DNA from: Eretmocerus hayati
Taxonomy: Eukaryota > Arthropoda > Insecta > Hymenoptera > Aphelinidae
Assembly: GCA_029851415.1 (NCBI GenBank)
Contig: CM056742.1
Coordinates: forward strand, 10,705,736-10,769,735
DNA length: 64,000 nt
Reading direction: 5' to 3'
Numbering within the stretch: position 1 is the stretch's first letter; each line of letters starts with the position of its first letter. Under the pieces are notes generated by a model that was not told the origin of the DNA, made no database searches, and worked only from the letters and a program-made list of their open reading frames with translations. Positions 22,027 through 32,705 of the stretch are shown piece by piece. Made by a program: the position numbers and the translations under genes.

Positions 22027-24271
22027 TCACTGCCGGCGAATCACCGATCTCGAGTTCGAGCTATGAAGCAAACATTCAATAACAACAATTGTGATTGAAG
22101 TAAACAGTCCTGAAGAATAAACAATGACAGGCAGGACTATTTTACCCCAAGTTATTGGTTCGTAAGGTCTAGTTTTTGTCGCAGGAACTCTCATCCTGGT
22201 CCAGCGAAGTTTTAGGTAGGAAATCAGACCTGTTTCGTGTAACTTCAAAATACTGGAAAAAAAAAAATATTTAAAAATTCATTCGAAATATTCAAATTTT
22301 TTCAATAGTGCGATACCGTTTAATCATGCCTATGAACTCATAAATAGTCGAAAACTTCCGGTTTCGTGAATGACAAATTCTTCAGAGGATCTACAGAGTT
22401 TAGAAATGGGAACAGTGAACAAGCTCACCCGTAATTGAGAGATTCTTTGTAAACAAAATCGTTGGGAACAGCTGGACCACACCAACTCCTCCAAAAACTT
22501 GCACCAATAGGCTCCAGTTTGCAAGGTAAATCATCGTCGAATTTAATGTATTCACTATGGAATACTGCACCTTTGAATTTGTTTGAGCAAGCTGCATTGT
22601 GCGTTGATCGATAATTATTGTAAACCATCACTCGATTCGAGTCATTCATTCGATTTATAATTTGTTCAGTTTTTGCCTATTTTGGAGATGAATCCCCAAC
22701 ACAAGAGAAAAATAGTCTAGTGAAGAATTATTCAAAATTATTCAAAATTATTATAATACCAACAATTAGCATCATTGTATACCTCAAATACTCTGTGAGG
22801 ATTTGAAAACACTTTTAATAATAACACATAGTCGGTATTAAATAGATCGTTAAGATCTTCAAATGGTGGAACGAGAGTCGTTTGAGTCATGACTATGAAG
22901 ATTTGTGAAGAGAATGAGGCTATTAGAATCCAAGAGAAGATGCTGATGCACGACAAAAATATTTTATTATTATTTTCATGAACTGTCAAAATGTCATTAC
23001 CTGAAACACAGATTTAGACAAACTGAAGACTGGAGATAAATATTAGATAGAGATTCGTGTCACTTACTTTGATTACATATAGCTCCGAAACAATAAAAGC
23101 AATGATTCAGGACTAAACTTGTACCATTTTTCGAAGTTTTTTGCTTTGACACAATTTCACAGAGTACACTGATCAATGTAAATAGTAAACAAGTTAGTAT
23201 TATGGCAAACCATGTATTCCGAGAATAAATGTCGAGCATCCAAAAATTCTGAAAGCGATAGTCAGGTGTGATGAAAAATCTATTCCTAGGAAAATAAAAA
23301 AAATATATGAGTTATTGGTGGTTACGATTCCCTCACAAATGTACGATTTTTTTACCTAAAATCATAAAATGGCATCGTAAAATCTGCGTTCAACAAATAC
23401 TTTTGGTCCATTGTTTCAAACGGTATAATAAGCTGTTCTGACTGAATCCTGTTATCAGATATTGATGAGATGTTGGGTTCTAAGAGGGCCTCAATGATCT
23501 TACCATCAGATTTTGTTATTATCATCCTGTAAAGAGTATATAATGTTTTCGGTCACTCCACACTGCCTCAATACTATAGAGCTCATTTCACTATGTGAAA
23601 ATATTCAATGGCTTGAGCATCTTTCTAAAAGTTCTCATTTCACTAATCTTGAAATTTGAGTTTGTTTCAGGGTCGAATATGTCAAAACAGGGAGATTAAA
23701 TTGTAATTTCCCCTGGTAGAAATTGTGAGCATTTTCTGTCCAGAAACTGATGACATGACCAAATCTAATCTAATCGCACTGTCACTATATGTATATATTG
23801 CATGGGTGGCCAAAAAAAATGATCACATTTCTACCAGGGTGGGGATTATCTGATTGGGGAAGTTTCATTTTTCTATGAATTGACGATACTAGGTGATCAT
23901 GGTAAGTAGTTCTCACGAAAAATTCAAGTATTCCGCCAATAAGTTCCACGAATCACCAGAGATACCAGTAATTTTCTTGTCGTTGTCTCGAAACTCGAGG
24001 ATATCTCGCAACTGTGAAACAGAATTGATGATTAATCAATCGGTATTGAGGATAATTATATAGATATATCGTGTCAAACATACCTCACGCCCAAAAATAT
24101 GCAACTGTTTCCCACTGAGATCACGCATTCTTTCAAAACCATGATCCATTGCTTTTTTAATTTTTATGGACCTACAAGTAAGTACTACCTTTCATTGTAG
24201 ATACCATTGGCTTTGTCGATATCACTGATTGTGAGTGAACAAATAAAAAAAGTCGATAATCCCTGGTTCAT
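22027..24271 (-). CDS. Divergent ionotropic receptor C, 7 exons, 5' end apparently frameshifted
   Basis: Third member of the tandem cluster. Clear exons on the minus strand: first-exon 3' part ending at 24084, then 24011-23917, 23526-23356, 23285-23068, 23000-22783, 22676-22429 and 22252-22027 (95, 171, 218, 218, 248 and 226 nt). Stop is TGA at 22027-22029. S1 GDSWNLLAEYLNFS, pre-membrane FWMLDIYSRNTW, pore HCFYCFGAICNQ, helix SWILIASFSSQIFIVMT, S2 and a last helix after TRPYEPITWGKIVLP are present. An ATG at 24269-24271 opens a signal-like MNQGLSTFFICSLT. That frame hits a stop at about 24186-24188, and the S1 frame (ending KQLHIFGRE) lies one base off. A 17-bp intron would be needed, which is too short, so a one-base indel or assembly error near 24189-24200 is likelier. 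The other six exons look intact. Confidence 0.75.
23712..23839. mobile_element. 128-bp MITE with CCCTGGTAGAAAT ends, inside an intron of IR gene C
   Basis: CCCTGGTAGAAATTGTGA at the left and TCACATTTCTACCAGGG at the right. It has the same terminal sequence and length as the copy at 7432-7559, but the interior differs and is not palindromic. It sits in the intron between exons 2 and 3 of gene C, which is longer than in paralogues A and B because of it. Confidence 0.75.
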
Positions 24272-24965
24272 ATCCCATACTACCGTTCAACAATGAGTAA
24301 AAAATTACAGGTTCCTCGTGAATTTTTGTGATTTTTCTTTGCTGCAGTAGGTCCATGCTTAGTAGGTCATGTTACACTACTGAATAGATGCATAATTTAC
24401 ACATCACTCGATTTTTTGCTCATCATTGTTTCAGATAATAGATAAGATGAGCGTTGCGATTGAAATCTTCTCGCGTGCATGCAATCTTTGATATAATCAT
24501 AATTATCGTGACTGCATGCTATGTTCGAGCTTGTTAATCGATTTATGAAACAATGACAAAGTGGAATTTTGATTGTCAGCTGTAATGCAAATCCAGGGAA
24601 TATTGAAAAAATGTATGCAAGGTTACCGCTGTAGAAATTTAATGAATCAATGATCGACGATGCCATATTCGAAGTGAGGCTCCTCCACATAAAATGCAAT
24701 GTGACGGTCTTTGCTCAAGAATCTACTTCAGAGAGGATTTTTCGTTCGTACAATCCGGCAAAATTAGGATTTTGAAAAATTTTCGTTTTTCATTCTTTTT
24801 TCTTGCATGATTCAATATTGAGACCTGATTTTCATTCCACACTGTCCTTTGTAGCGACAGAGATTTTTTAGAATTTTTTCAGAGTTTTTAATGCATTACG
24901 AGAAAACGATCACAAATTATTGAAAACCGACAACGTCCTCCGGAGAGGACAAAATAATGAACGGG
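24272..24965. other. Upstream of IR gene C
   Basis: AT-rich. A minus-strand frame of about 100 codons at 24397-24699 has no domain I recognise and no splice connection to gene C. The promoter of gene C should be here by position. Confidence 0.35.
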
Positions 24966-24969
24966 TTAA

Positions 24970-25432
24970 GGTCAGTCCGTACTGCTCACATTCTCCATGG
25001 ATGGCGCCAAGGTAATTCGCATAGCTTACTTCAAACAATTTCTAATTTTTAAATAAATGCAAACACTTTCCGGACAAATTATTGAGTTAGCACGCTTCGT
25101 GTCACAATATGCAATTATTTGAGCTCTGTCGTGTCTGAAAAATTTCGAATATTTCTTGAATGATTTGGAAAATTGCAAACGTGCATCACCGCGTCGTTCT
25201 ATGATGCAGCAGCAATAACTCAAATCGCAGTTTTTCGAAACATTCAATAAATATCGTGAATTTTGAGACGCGGCAGAGCTCAAATCATTAGAAATTCCAT
25301 TCCCAAGCGTGCTAACTCAATGATTTGATCCGAAAAGTGTTTGCAATTATTTAAAAATTGAAAATTATTTGAAGTAAGCTATGCGGATTACCGTGACACC
25401 ATCCATGGATTAGTAAGCAGTACGGACTGGCC
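24970..25432. mobile_element. TTAA-flanked foldback MITE, 463 bp
   Basis: Flanked by TTAA at 24966-24969 and 25433-25436. Ends are GGTCAGTCCGTACTGC and GCAGTACGGACTGGCC. The arms of ~130 bp match with scattered changes (CCATGGATGG, CATAGCTTACTTCAAA, GAGTTAGCACGCTT). A TTAA duplication is the hallmark of piggyBac-type elements, so a piggyBac-mobilised MITE is plausible. The right TTAA is also the left TTAA of the next element. Confidence 0.7.
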
Positions 25433-25936
25433 TTAAGGGGGTTCGGAAGCTCTACTTTTACCGACCTAGGTAGCCGCATGTGAGCTGTGTCTGGTGACTG
25501 ATACGTGACTTCATGGTGTCTATCTGTAGACATCTATCTCAAGCACTCGACAGCCTGACATAAGAAGAGATGAGTTTGTTCAATAGAGATTTGGTGTTAT
25601 ATCTCTATTGTTTGATATTCACCTCTGTCACTGGTGGTCACTGATGTCTGTGAATGAACTTCTCTGCTGTTTGTTACACATAGAAGTGTGTATTTCTGAC
25701 TGCAAAGATTCATGCAGAGGAATGAAAAAATTCTCTGTATGAATTACTTCTATGTTCTCCTTAGCATTTATATGCAATCTCATACATTTTTTATGCATTA
25801 GTGAAGATTGACATTTCTAAATAAAGTACTGCAGCGTACTCTCCAAAACTCCATTTTGGATGCTGTTTATACACATCTTTCATATAAATACACTGCAAAT
25901 GTGCATCTTGGCATGCCTAGATGTGTATTTCACGTC

Positions 25937-26475
25937 AATATCTTGCATTTTAAATACAACCAAAAATTGGGTGCATTTGCTATGCAGTAATGTAAACAAA
26001 ACAGATGGCTGAGCCTGGACATTTTCAACTTTGAGCAGATGGAAGGAAATATTTCTGGTATCTAATAGAGACCTCAAAACCAATCAATCTTCATTCCTGC
26101 TTAAATTGGTATTTTGGTTGAATATCTTGCATTTTTTATGCACCCAAAGAGTGGGTGCATTTATTATGCAGTGATATAAACAAACAGATGGCTGAACCAG
26201 GACATTCGATTGTGAGCGGAGGAAAGGCAAATATTTCTGGTATCCAATAGAGACCTCAAAACCAAACAATCTTCATTCCTGCTCAATTTGGTATTTTAGT
26301 TGAACATCTTGCATTTTTTATGCACCCAAAGAGTGGGTGCATTTACTATGCAGTGATATAAACAAACATATGGCTGAACCAGGACATTCGATTGTGAGCG
26401 GAGGAAAGGCAAATATTTCTGGTATCCAATAGAGACCTCAAAACCAATCAATCTTCATTCCTGCTCAACTTGGTA
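25937..26475 (+). repeat. Three tandem copies of a ~183-bp repeat
   Basis: The string AATATCTTGCATTTT (or AACATCTTGC...) starts copies at 25937, 26121 and 26303. Copies 2 and 3 are nearly identical; copy 1 is older. Each newer copy has a hairpin TGCACCCA-AAGAG-TGGGTGCA, and each ends in AGAGACCTCAAAACCAA(T/A)CAAT. Confidence 0.8.
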
Positions 26476-28205
26476 ATGAACCGCATCAAAACCCATACTT
26501 GATCTAAAAAATTCCACCAAAATTAACCTATAGAAAGATCAAGTTATCAGTTATTCTTTAGTAATTCATATTTTCTTTTAATAGAATAATTTTCATGAAA
26601 GTTACAACTTCTATCTAATTCACAAATTTAGAAATGATTTGACACCTGGAGAATGCCATAATCTAGAATGCGCTGGTATAGAAAAAGCAGTTGAGCTTCG
26701 AATATGAAATTGGGTTGCTTCCATCAATGGAGCATGTCATCATCAATAGATCAATATCTGGAAGTATAAAATAGTTAATATTCAGGGATGTGATTCAGTC
26801 CACATCATTTTACTGAAGTGAATCTTGCATCATTTTGGAACTCATTTATTTTTAGAATCTGAAACATGTAAATTTTTAAATATGATGATTTTCTCCCTCG
26901 AGGACCTCAAAATGTAGATTAGAGATGTGGTACTTACCCAATCTGAACACTTACAGAGTTGTATGATCCCTCAATACGGTTAGTGTTAGGGAAAATGGAG
27001 AGAAACAGGTTGTTTGATTCCACGGAAGAACCCATGCTGGAAGCTAAGAATCGACATGAGTGATTGAGTTCTGCTTGCACCTGGAAGCAGAAATTTGCTT
27101 GAGGTTTCTGTAACAAATTTCTATACGTGCTAGGGTAAAGGCATGATTGAGGCTCAATATGATCCATAAAAGCTCGAAGAATCTAGTTTTGCCACTTGTG
27201 TAGTACATAACCTGATGACCAAGTTTTGAAATTATTTCTAAACAATAACAGAAAACCATGAAGCTTCATACATTATTATGAAATTCAGAAAATTCTCACT
27301 ATTTGTAGGTAGTTTAGAGTATAAATTGATGGGCTAACTCACTATACTGAGTCTACATACAGAATGTCGTCAACTGCCCAATCAAACAACCATGCCGTAT
27401 GGACCTTCAAATCTTCCTAGGACAGCAAAAGACTGCTCAAAATATTGCTAAGAGCCTCCAGTAATATGCCATACAGTGCAGATGGTTCCCCAGAAGCTCT
27501 GGGTGAGTTTCGAGCCATAACGTAGAGCTTTGCTTCAGTTGACGAGGTCCTGGGAATGACACAAAATCAAGAAAATGCCTTTATTGACAACTGAAACCTT
27601 TAATACTAGTAAAATCACAATTTTTACAATCTTTTAAATATAAAAAATTTTAGGTTAGGCCTTATCTATGAGAAAAATCTTCAAAATCAGATGAGTTGAC
27701 ATCTAGCCCCATTGAAAGGCACTGCAAAAACAGCTGACTTATAACCTTCCGGATGAGAAAAGTACACGACATAGCTAGTCGATTTTGGGCACAATAGATT
27801 CATGATGAATTTGAGCACCACCGACGTGCACTATTTACTGGGAAGATGTGTGATTTAAAAAGATACTCACGTCAAAAAAAACGTCACGGCGTCATGCGAG
27901 CAGTCGACGCCGACCGGGCGTTGCTGGATGGGAGATGGAAAACGCCGACGCCGCGATGTAGCCAGGGTTGGCCTAGTCTCGTACTTGCACTAAATATAAT
28001 AACTGACACTGGAGTATTAGCACACACTCGATGGAAACCATCTCATCACCCGCGAGAGCACCGGGAAGCCCTAAAACATCCACACGGTGTCAGCTGACGC
28101 GGCGGACCCGCAACTAAACGCCCAGCTCACACGCGTTTGTTGACATTATGAGTGTTCACAGGCTCGTGATAGTTCTTGATTTTTTATAATTTTTTTAGGA
28201 TGAGT
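26476..28205 (-). other. Possible exons of an unrecognised minus-strand gene
   Basis: A segment at about 27111-26934 sits between an acceptor-like TTTGTTACAG and a donor GTAAGT, and encodes an open stretch around NHSCRFLASSMGSSVESNN. A second open stretch follows the acceptor-like CATTCCCAG near 27550, encoding AKLYVMARNSPRASGEPSAL, and closes at a stop near 27420. A CpG-rich patch at 27850-28150 upstream could be a promoter. No domain is recognised and the two pieces may not belong together. Low confidence that this is a gene. Confidence 0.25.
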
Positions 28206-28436
28206 TGGGGCAAAAGGGCTCTATTAGGCTCTTCCTTGTAATCGTAGCTACCTCGTCGTGGATTTTCAAGGTGATTCGTTATCATTCAGAGGAGAAAAGA
28301 CCTTTCTCAGTAAAACAACCACTATTTTGGTAACTGAGAAAGCTCTTTTCTCCTCCAAATCATGATGAATCACCCTGAAAATTTACGAAGAGATAGCTGC
28401 GATTCCAAGGAAGAGCCTAATATAGCCCCTTTTCCG
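28206..28436. repeat. Palindromic repeat, 230 bp
   Basis: Left arm includes GGCTCTATTAGGCTCTTCC and TCAGAGGAGAAAAGA. The right arm carries their complements, ending near AGCCCCTTTTCC. Several mismatches. It lies just inside the right end of the TTAA-flanked candidate element. Confidence 0.65.
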
Positions 28437-28519
28437 AGATATTGCGTAATACTGGAGTAATGAATTTTTTTGTGATGAAATCCGAGGTCGGTAAAGGTAG
28501 AGCTTCCGCACCCCCTTAA

Positions 28520-29721
28520 GATCAGTGATGTAACATTATAATGGAAATGAGGACCCTCGATGAAACGATCAAAATGATCATCCAAATCAATTATCACAAT
28601 TGTTTCTGATTTTTTTTCCCCTCAAACAACGCCTGATTAAAAAACTCAAAACAAAGCACGACAATGACAAGGTATCACACATAGTATATCGCGTCCCAAA
28701 GGATAATTTCGAGGTGCTAAGTAAATTAGCACACAAACGCGAGAGAAAACAGCTAGTGTACATAAAATAGGCCGAGGTGTGGATTCTCTCTCTCAGTCTC
28801 TGTCTGTGGATTACATAGAAGCTTGGCAAATCGAAACGGTTTGGACGCACTCCAAAACTCATTGTCACGCTGACCGCATCAGGGCAAAAACAGTGCTCCA
28901 GTTAATTACGCTACCACGCGGTACTTGCACGTGTATGTCTGTGTGTGTGTGTATATATTTTGAATATTCGCCCCAGTTTGCCACTGCTACCGCGATTAAC
29001 GCGATAAGGCTGCATCCTATTTATATAGGTATATATATATATATGAAATGACTCAGGGGACGGCATCACCAATGTCGACGTTGAACAAGGGATGCGAGAA
29101 CGTTGTATAACTTTTGAAAACACCCCGGGCGACGACGATTCTGATAACGCGTTATACGAGAGTTTCTTTGGGTTGGGCATATCGTTAATACGTCTCTCGC
29201 TTTTCCCTGGAGAATTTAGCCAATGATACTTGCTGATCGAGAGATTGTCAGAGTTTTAGAGAGTGCTACTCTTGTGTGTGGAAATAAATTTTAGTATGAT
29301 TATCGAAGGTTCATCGAAAGTGAGCATTCTGATGAGATTTTAGGGGTTGACTTTGATTGATAATCTGTGAGGTTGTAGGATTCGGACTTTGTTTGGATTG
29401 TGGGAATTTTGTTAGTCGAGTGAGTTAATATGGTTTTATTGCCCCAAGTTTTTTTGTGATGAATGAACTAGGATTTTGGCTTGCAGAAATTCGAAATGAC
29501 AATTTAAAATTTGCTACATGTAGCTCAATTTTTCAATTTTCTTTGCTACGTAATATTTATTTCCGTTGATTATGAGGTTAGATGACTGAGTCGCTCAGAA
29601 TTTAGTGAGACCAACAATTTCCCAAATTTCAATCTTTCGCCGGCTCATATTTGCTTCAAAAATATTCCCGATAATTTTCTCATCTTTCGTGACAATTACT
29701 TCTCCAACAACATAGATGATG
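28520..29721. other. No gene recognised
   Basis: Contains a GT microsatellite (about 28936-28952), an AT run (29026-29044) and moderately CpG-rich sequence from 28780 to 29180. Short frames on both strands have no domain or splice support. Confidence 0.4.
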
Positions 29722-30135
29722 AGGTCAGTGTACCCAACTTGCCCCCATTAAACCATTTTCTTAATAACTTTGGTCTACCTCAACAATTTTCAACGTATTT
29801 CAGCTCATCTTGAAGCTTGTTTGAGGATCTTTAAAATGCGCTGAACTACGTCCAATTTGGATGGGTTGGAGCCGAACTGCCTCAATTCTTCCGAAATAAA
29901 TGATGGAAATCGGCGATAGAGTGTTTACATCACCGTGCACACACATTTGGAGCTAATCGCCGGTCCAAAACACCTTTTCCGACCTATTTTGACGTGATAA
30001 ACACATTCTGAGTGGTAAAAAAAGTCGTATTGCACATCCTCTAGAGATATCCAATTCCTGACAATTTTTGCTGTGCTTATATTGAAAATCGCAAGCACCA
30101 CAGCAGGAGTTGCGATACAATAGGGCACTACTAGC
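29722..30135 (+). mobile_element. GTACCCAACTTGCC element, left part only
   Basis: Starts AGGTCAGTGTACCCAACTTG and shares TTAATAACTTTGG, ACCGTGCAC, CGACCTATTTTGACGTGATAA and TTCTGAGTGGTAAAAAA with the copies at 47666, 54182 and 57602. The right end is missing. Confidence 0.65.
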
Positions 30136-30360
30136 TTTTTGATCTGCACTTTGACTTGCAATACCATCATGCCAATGCTTGCCAATGCTTGCATATCATC
30201 TCACTACTTCGTAATACTCCTACTCACATATAGCTGCACTATAACACGCATGACGCATAGGGAGTTGCGCGCGCATCCACGCGTTACGAATATTCGTGTC
30301 CACATGTTAGACAAACTCAACGCGCGAGAAGATGAACTTCGTCATCAAAAATTTTGACTG

Positions 30361-30689
30361 ACCAGGAGAGGGCATCACATCCGGATCACGGATTTGGCTG
30401 AAACTTCGGGAATAGTCTTTTTTTAGTGCCAAAAGATAAAACCCAAAATTATAGACCCTAACGCTCAAGCGTTTCCGAGCTACAGCCATGGACATTAGTA
30501 TTGCAGGTATACCTATATATGTGACTTTTAACATGGGCCCATATGGGTAATGCTAATGTCCTTAGCTGTAGCTCGGGAACGCTTGAGCGTTAGGGTCTAT
30601 AATTTTAGGTTTCATCTTTTGTGCTAAAAGAAGACTATTCCCAAAGTTTCAGCCAAATCCGTGATCCGGATGTGATGACCTCTCCTGGT
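30361..30689. mobile_element. Foldback MITE, 329 bp
   Basis: ACCAGGAGAGG...CCTCTCCTGGT ends with ~155-bp arms that match closely, including CATCACATCCGGATCACGGA and GACCCTAACGCTCAAGCGTT. The flanks GACTG and GAGTG may be a diverged target duplication. A decayed half copy is recognisable at about 45300-45440. Confidence 0.75.
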
Positions 30690-32381
30690 GAGTGCTTTTT
30701 TGAACCAAAACAGACTCGGATCAGAGATTTGATACCTCTTTATATAAAGAGAAAAGAGCTGAAACGATTCGTGCCTCTAACACTCATCGTTCAACTGGAA
30801 GCATAAATTCGGATTGGCTGTAGAAACATGACGAACTGATAATGCTCAATCACAATTCGTGTGAAGTATGTATTCAAATCCTAATGAGCGATCACGCATA
30901 TTATACCGAAAATGTCATTGTCAAAATAAACTTTAACAGAAGATATAGATATATTATGTACAGTGCGTGCTGTTGATCTGGGCGAAACCTACGAGAATTC
31001 AAATTCAAATCAACTCAAATACGGTCCGACAAATGTACTGCAACAAAAGTCTCATCATAATTTGTTGATGCATGTCCGACTATCTATGCCTTATACTACT
31101 TGAATTCCTATCTCCCGCGCATGTCTGACCATGTATGGCTTATACTACTTGAATTCCCGATTTCTGCACATGTCTGACCATAACCTGGCCTTTTACTACT
31201 GAAATTCTCATATTTTTAGTATGTGTGTCATCATGAGATTTTCATACAGTATTAGAAGTTCATAACATTATGTGATGAAAAAAATTATCAAGCTAAATAA
31301 GTGAGCATTATTTTTCAATTTATCATTCCAAAAATCAGGAAAATGTATACAATAATGGGAATAGTGAAAGATACTTGCTTTCATACTTTTTATTCGATGA
31401 GAATTAATTCCACATGTGATCATTTACTCTTACGTCTTACAGTTAATTACAAAGACAGTTTGAACTCAGCTGTTGTAGTTTTTGCCTCTGATTCTCATGA
31501 CTCTGATAGTTCTTACAATTTTAATTTTCATGTAACTCTTATAGTTTTAACTCCCACAATGCTATTATTCTGATTATCTCAATCCTGAGCTCCGAATCAG
31601 CCCAAAATATTCTTTGAAAAAATATAATGTCTGAATAATTAATTAATGAAATGAAAATATAATCAAATCTCTACACATCATATCTCATTATGTGGTGGTG
31701 GTAAACCAAAAATGCATCCTGTAAATCGTTCAAAAAATCAAATAAACCAAAATAACGACAGGATTAAATTGTTGAAATGCCAAACTAGCAATAAAATTCA
31801 AATTCAAATCCGACCGTCGTAAATTCAAAATTTACGATCATGGTTTAAGACACAACTGTCCAAACAATATCTTTCAAAGTTAAGAATGATACAATCAACC
31901 CAAAGCAGAGAGTATAATGGGGACAGAAATCAGAGCCGGTCAACCAACAAATCTACTTGTACACAAAGCTCACGTCTCAGGATATCTTCCAAGCGCATCA
32001 GTAGAGTGTGTGAACCACACTTTGGTACCGGACCCTCTCGCTTTCTCCTATAAAATATATCTATATATCTAGCCAAGGTTGGGAGTAACAGATGCGCTTT
32101 GTACGGCCCCGTAGTGGGAACACCCATTGAGTCTAGTACACGGTGACACTTTGACCAGCACTTAGCGCGATTCCGTATCCCCGACGCTCATCTACACTAA
32201 AATATATAATATATAGAGCATTATTCCTTCCGATGTCGTCTGCACTGCGACTATCCATTTCCGTTTTGACCTCTATTCTCATATACTCACGAGAAGATCT
32301 CATCTTTACTACAACTCACACTCACATTCATGTGGGTATATCTATGTGAATAAGATTGTGATTGTGTAGGTTGGTGTAATA
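30690..32381. other. No gene recognised
   Basis: AT-rich. Near 31080-31200 a short phrase (CATGTCTGACCAT...ACTACTTGAATTC-like) recurs three times in degenerate form. Nothing else stands out. Confidence 0.4.
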
Positions 32382-32425
32382 TGTGTGTGTGTGTGTGTGT
32401 GTGTATGTGTGTGTGTGTGTATGTG
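32382..32425 (+). repeat. TG microsatellite
   Basis: TG dinucleotide run with two interruptions (TA). Confidence 0.95.
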
Positions 32426-32650
32426 AGGCATTGAATTTCACGAGGTATCTCGTGGGGCTGTGGTAAAGCCGTATCTTACAATTGCTCGTGGCTGGTTGCA
32501 TCGGGTTGGATATGTGCCTCGAATACGCCACCGGTACCGCCACACGACGATCATTTTTAGTTTGGAAATTCTTATCCACGAATCGGGGTTTATGGATATT
32601 CCGGCATGGGATGCAGCTCTCGGGATTTTTACACTCAGATACGGCCGAAT

Positions 32651-32704
32651 AGTGTGTGTGGTGTGTGTGTGTGTGTGTGTGGTGTGTGTGTGTGTGTGTG
32701 TGTG
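32651..32704 (+). repeat. GT microsatellite
   Basis: GT run with two GGTG interruptions. Confidence 0.95.
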
Positions 32705-32705
32705 A

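Larger units (their letters stand above)
25437..28515. mobile_element. Candidate 3.1-kb TTAA-flanked element with 34-bp inverted ends
   Basis: TTAA at 25433-25436 and 28516-28519 flanks inverted ends starting GGGGGTTCGGAAGCTCTAC on the left and GGGGGTGCGGAAGCTCTAC on the right (read inward). 34 positions align with 3 mismatches. The interior holds a 183-bp tandem repeat, possible spliced exons on the minus strand, a CpG-rich patch and a palindrome. No piggyBac transposase frame is visible. It could instead be two separate small elements that happen to share an end type. Confidence 0.55.

Noticed and set aside
24172..24188. A GT-AG intron in exon 1 of IR gene C
   Set aside because: At 17 bp it is too short to be spliced; a one-base frameshift explains the data better.
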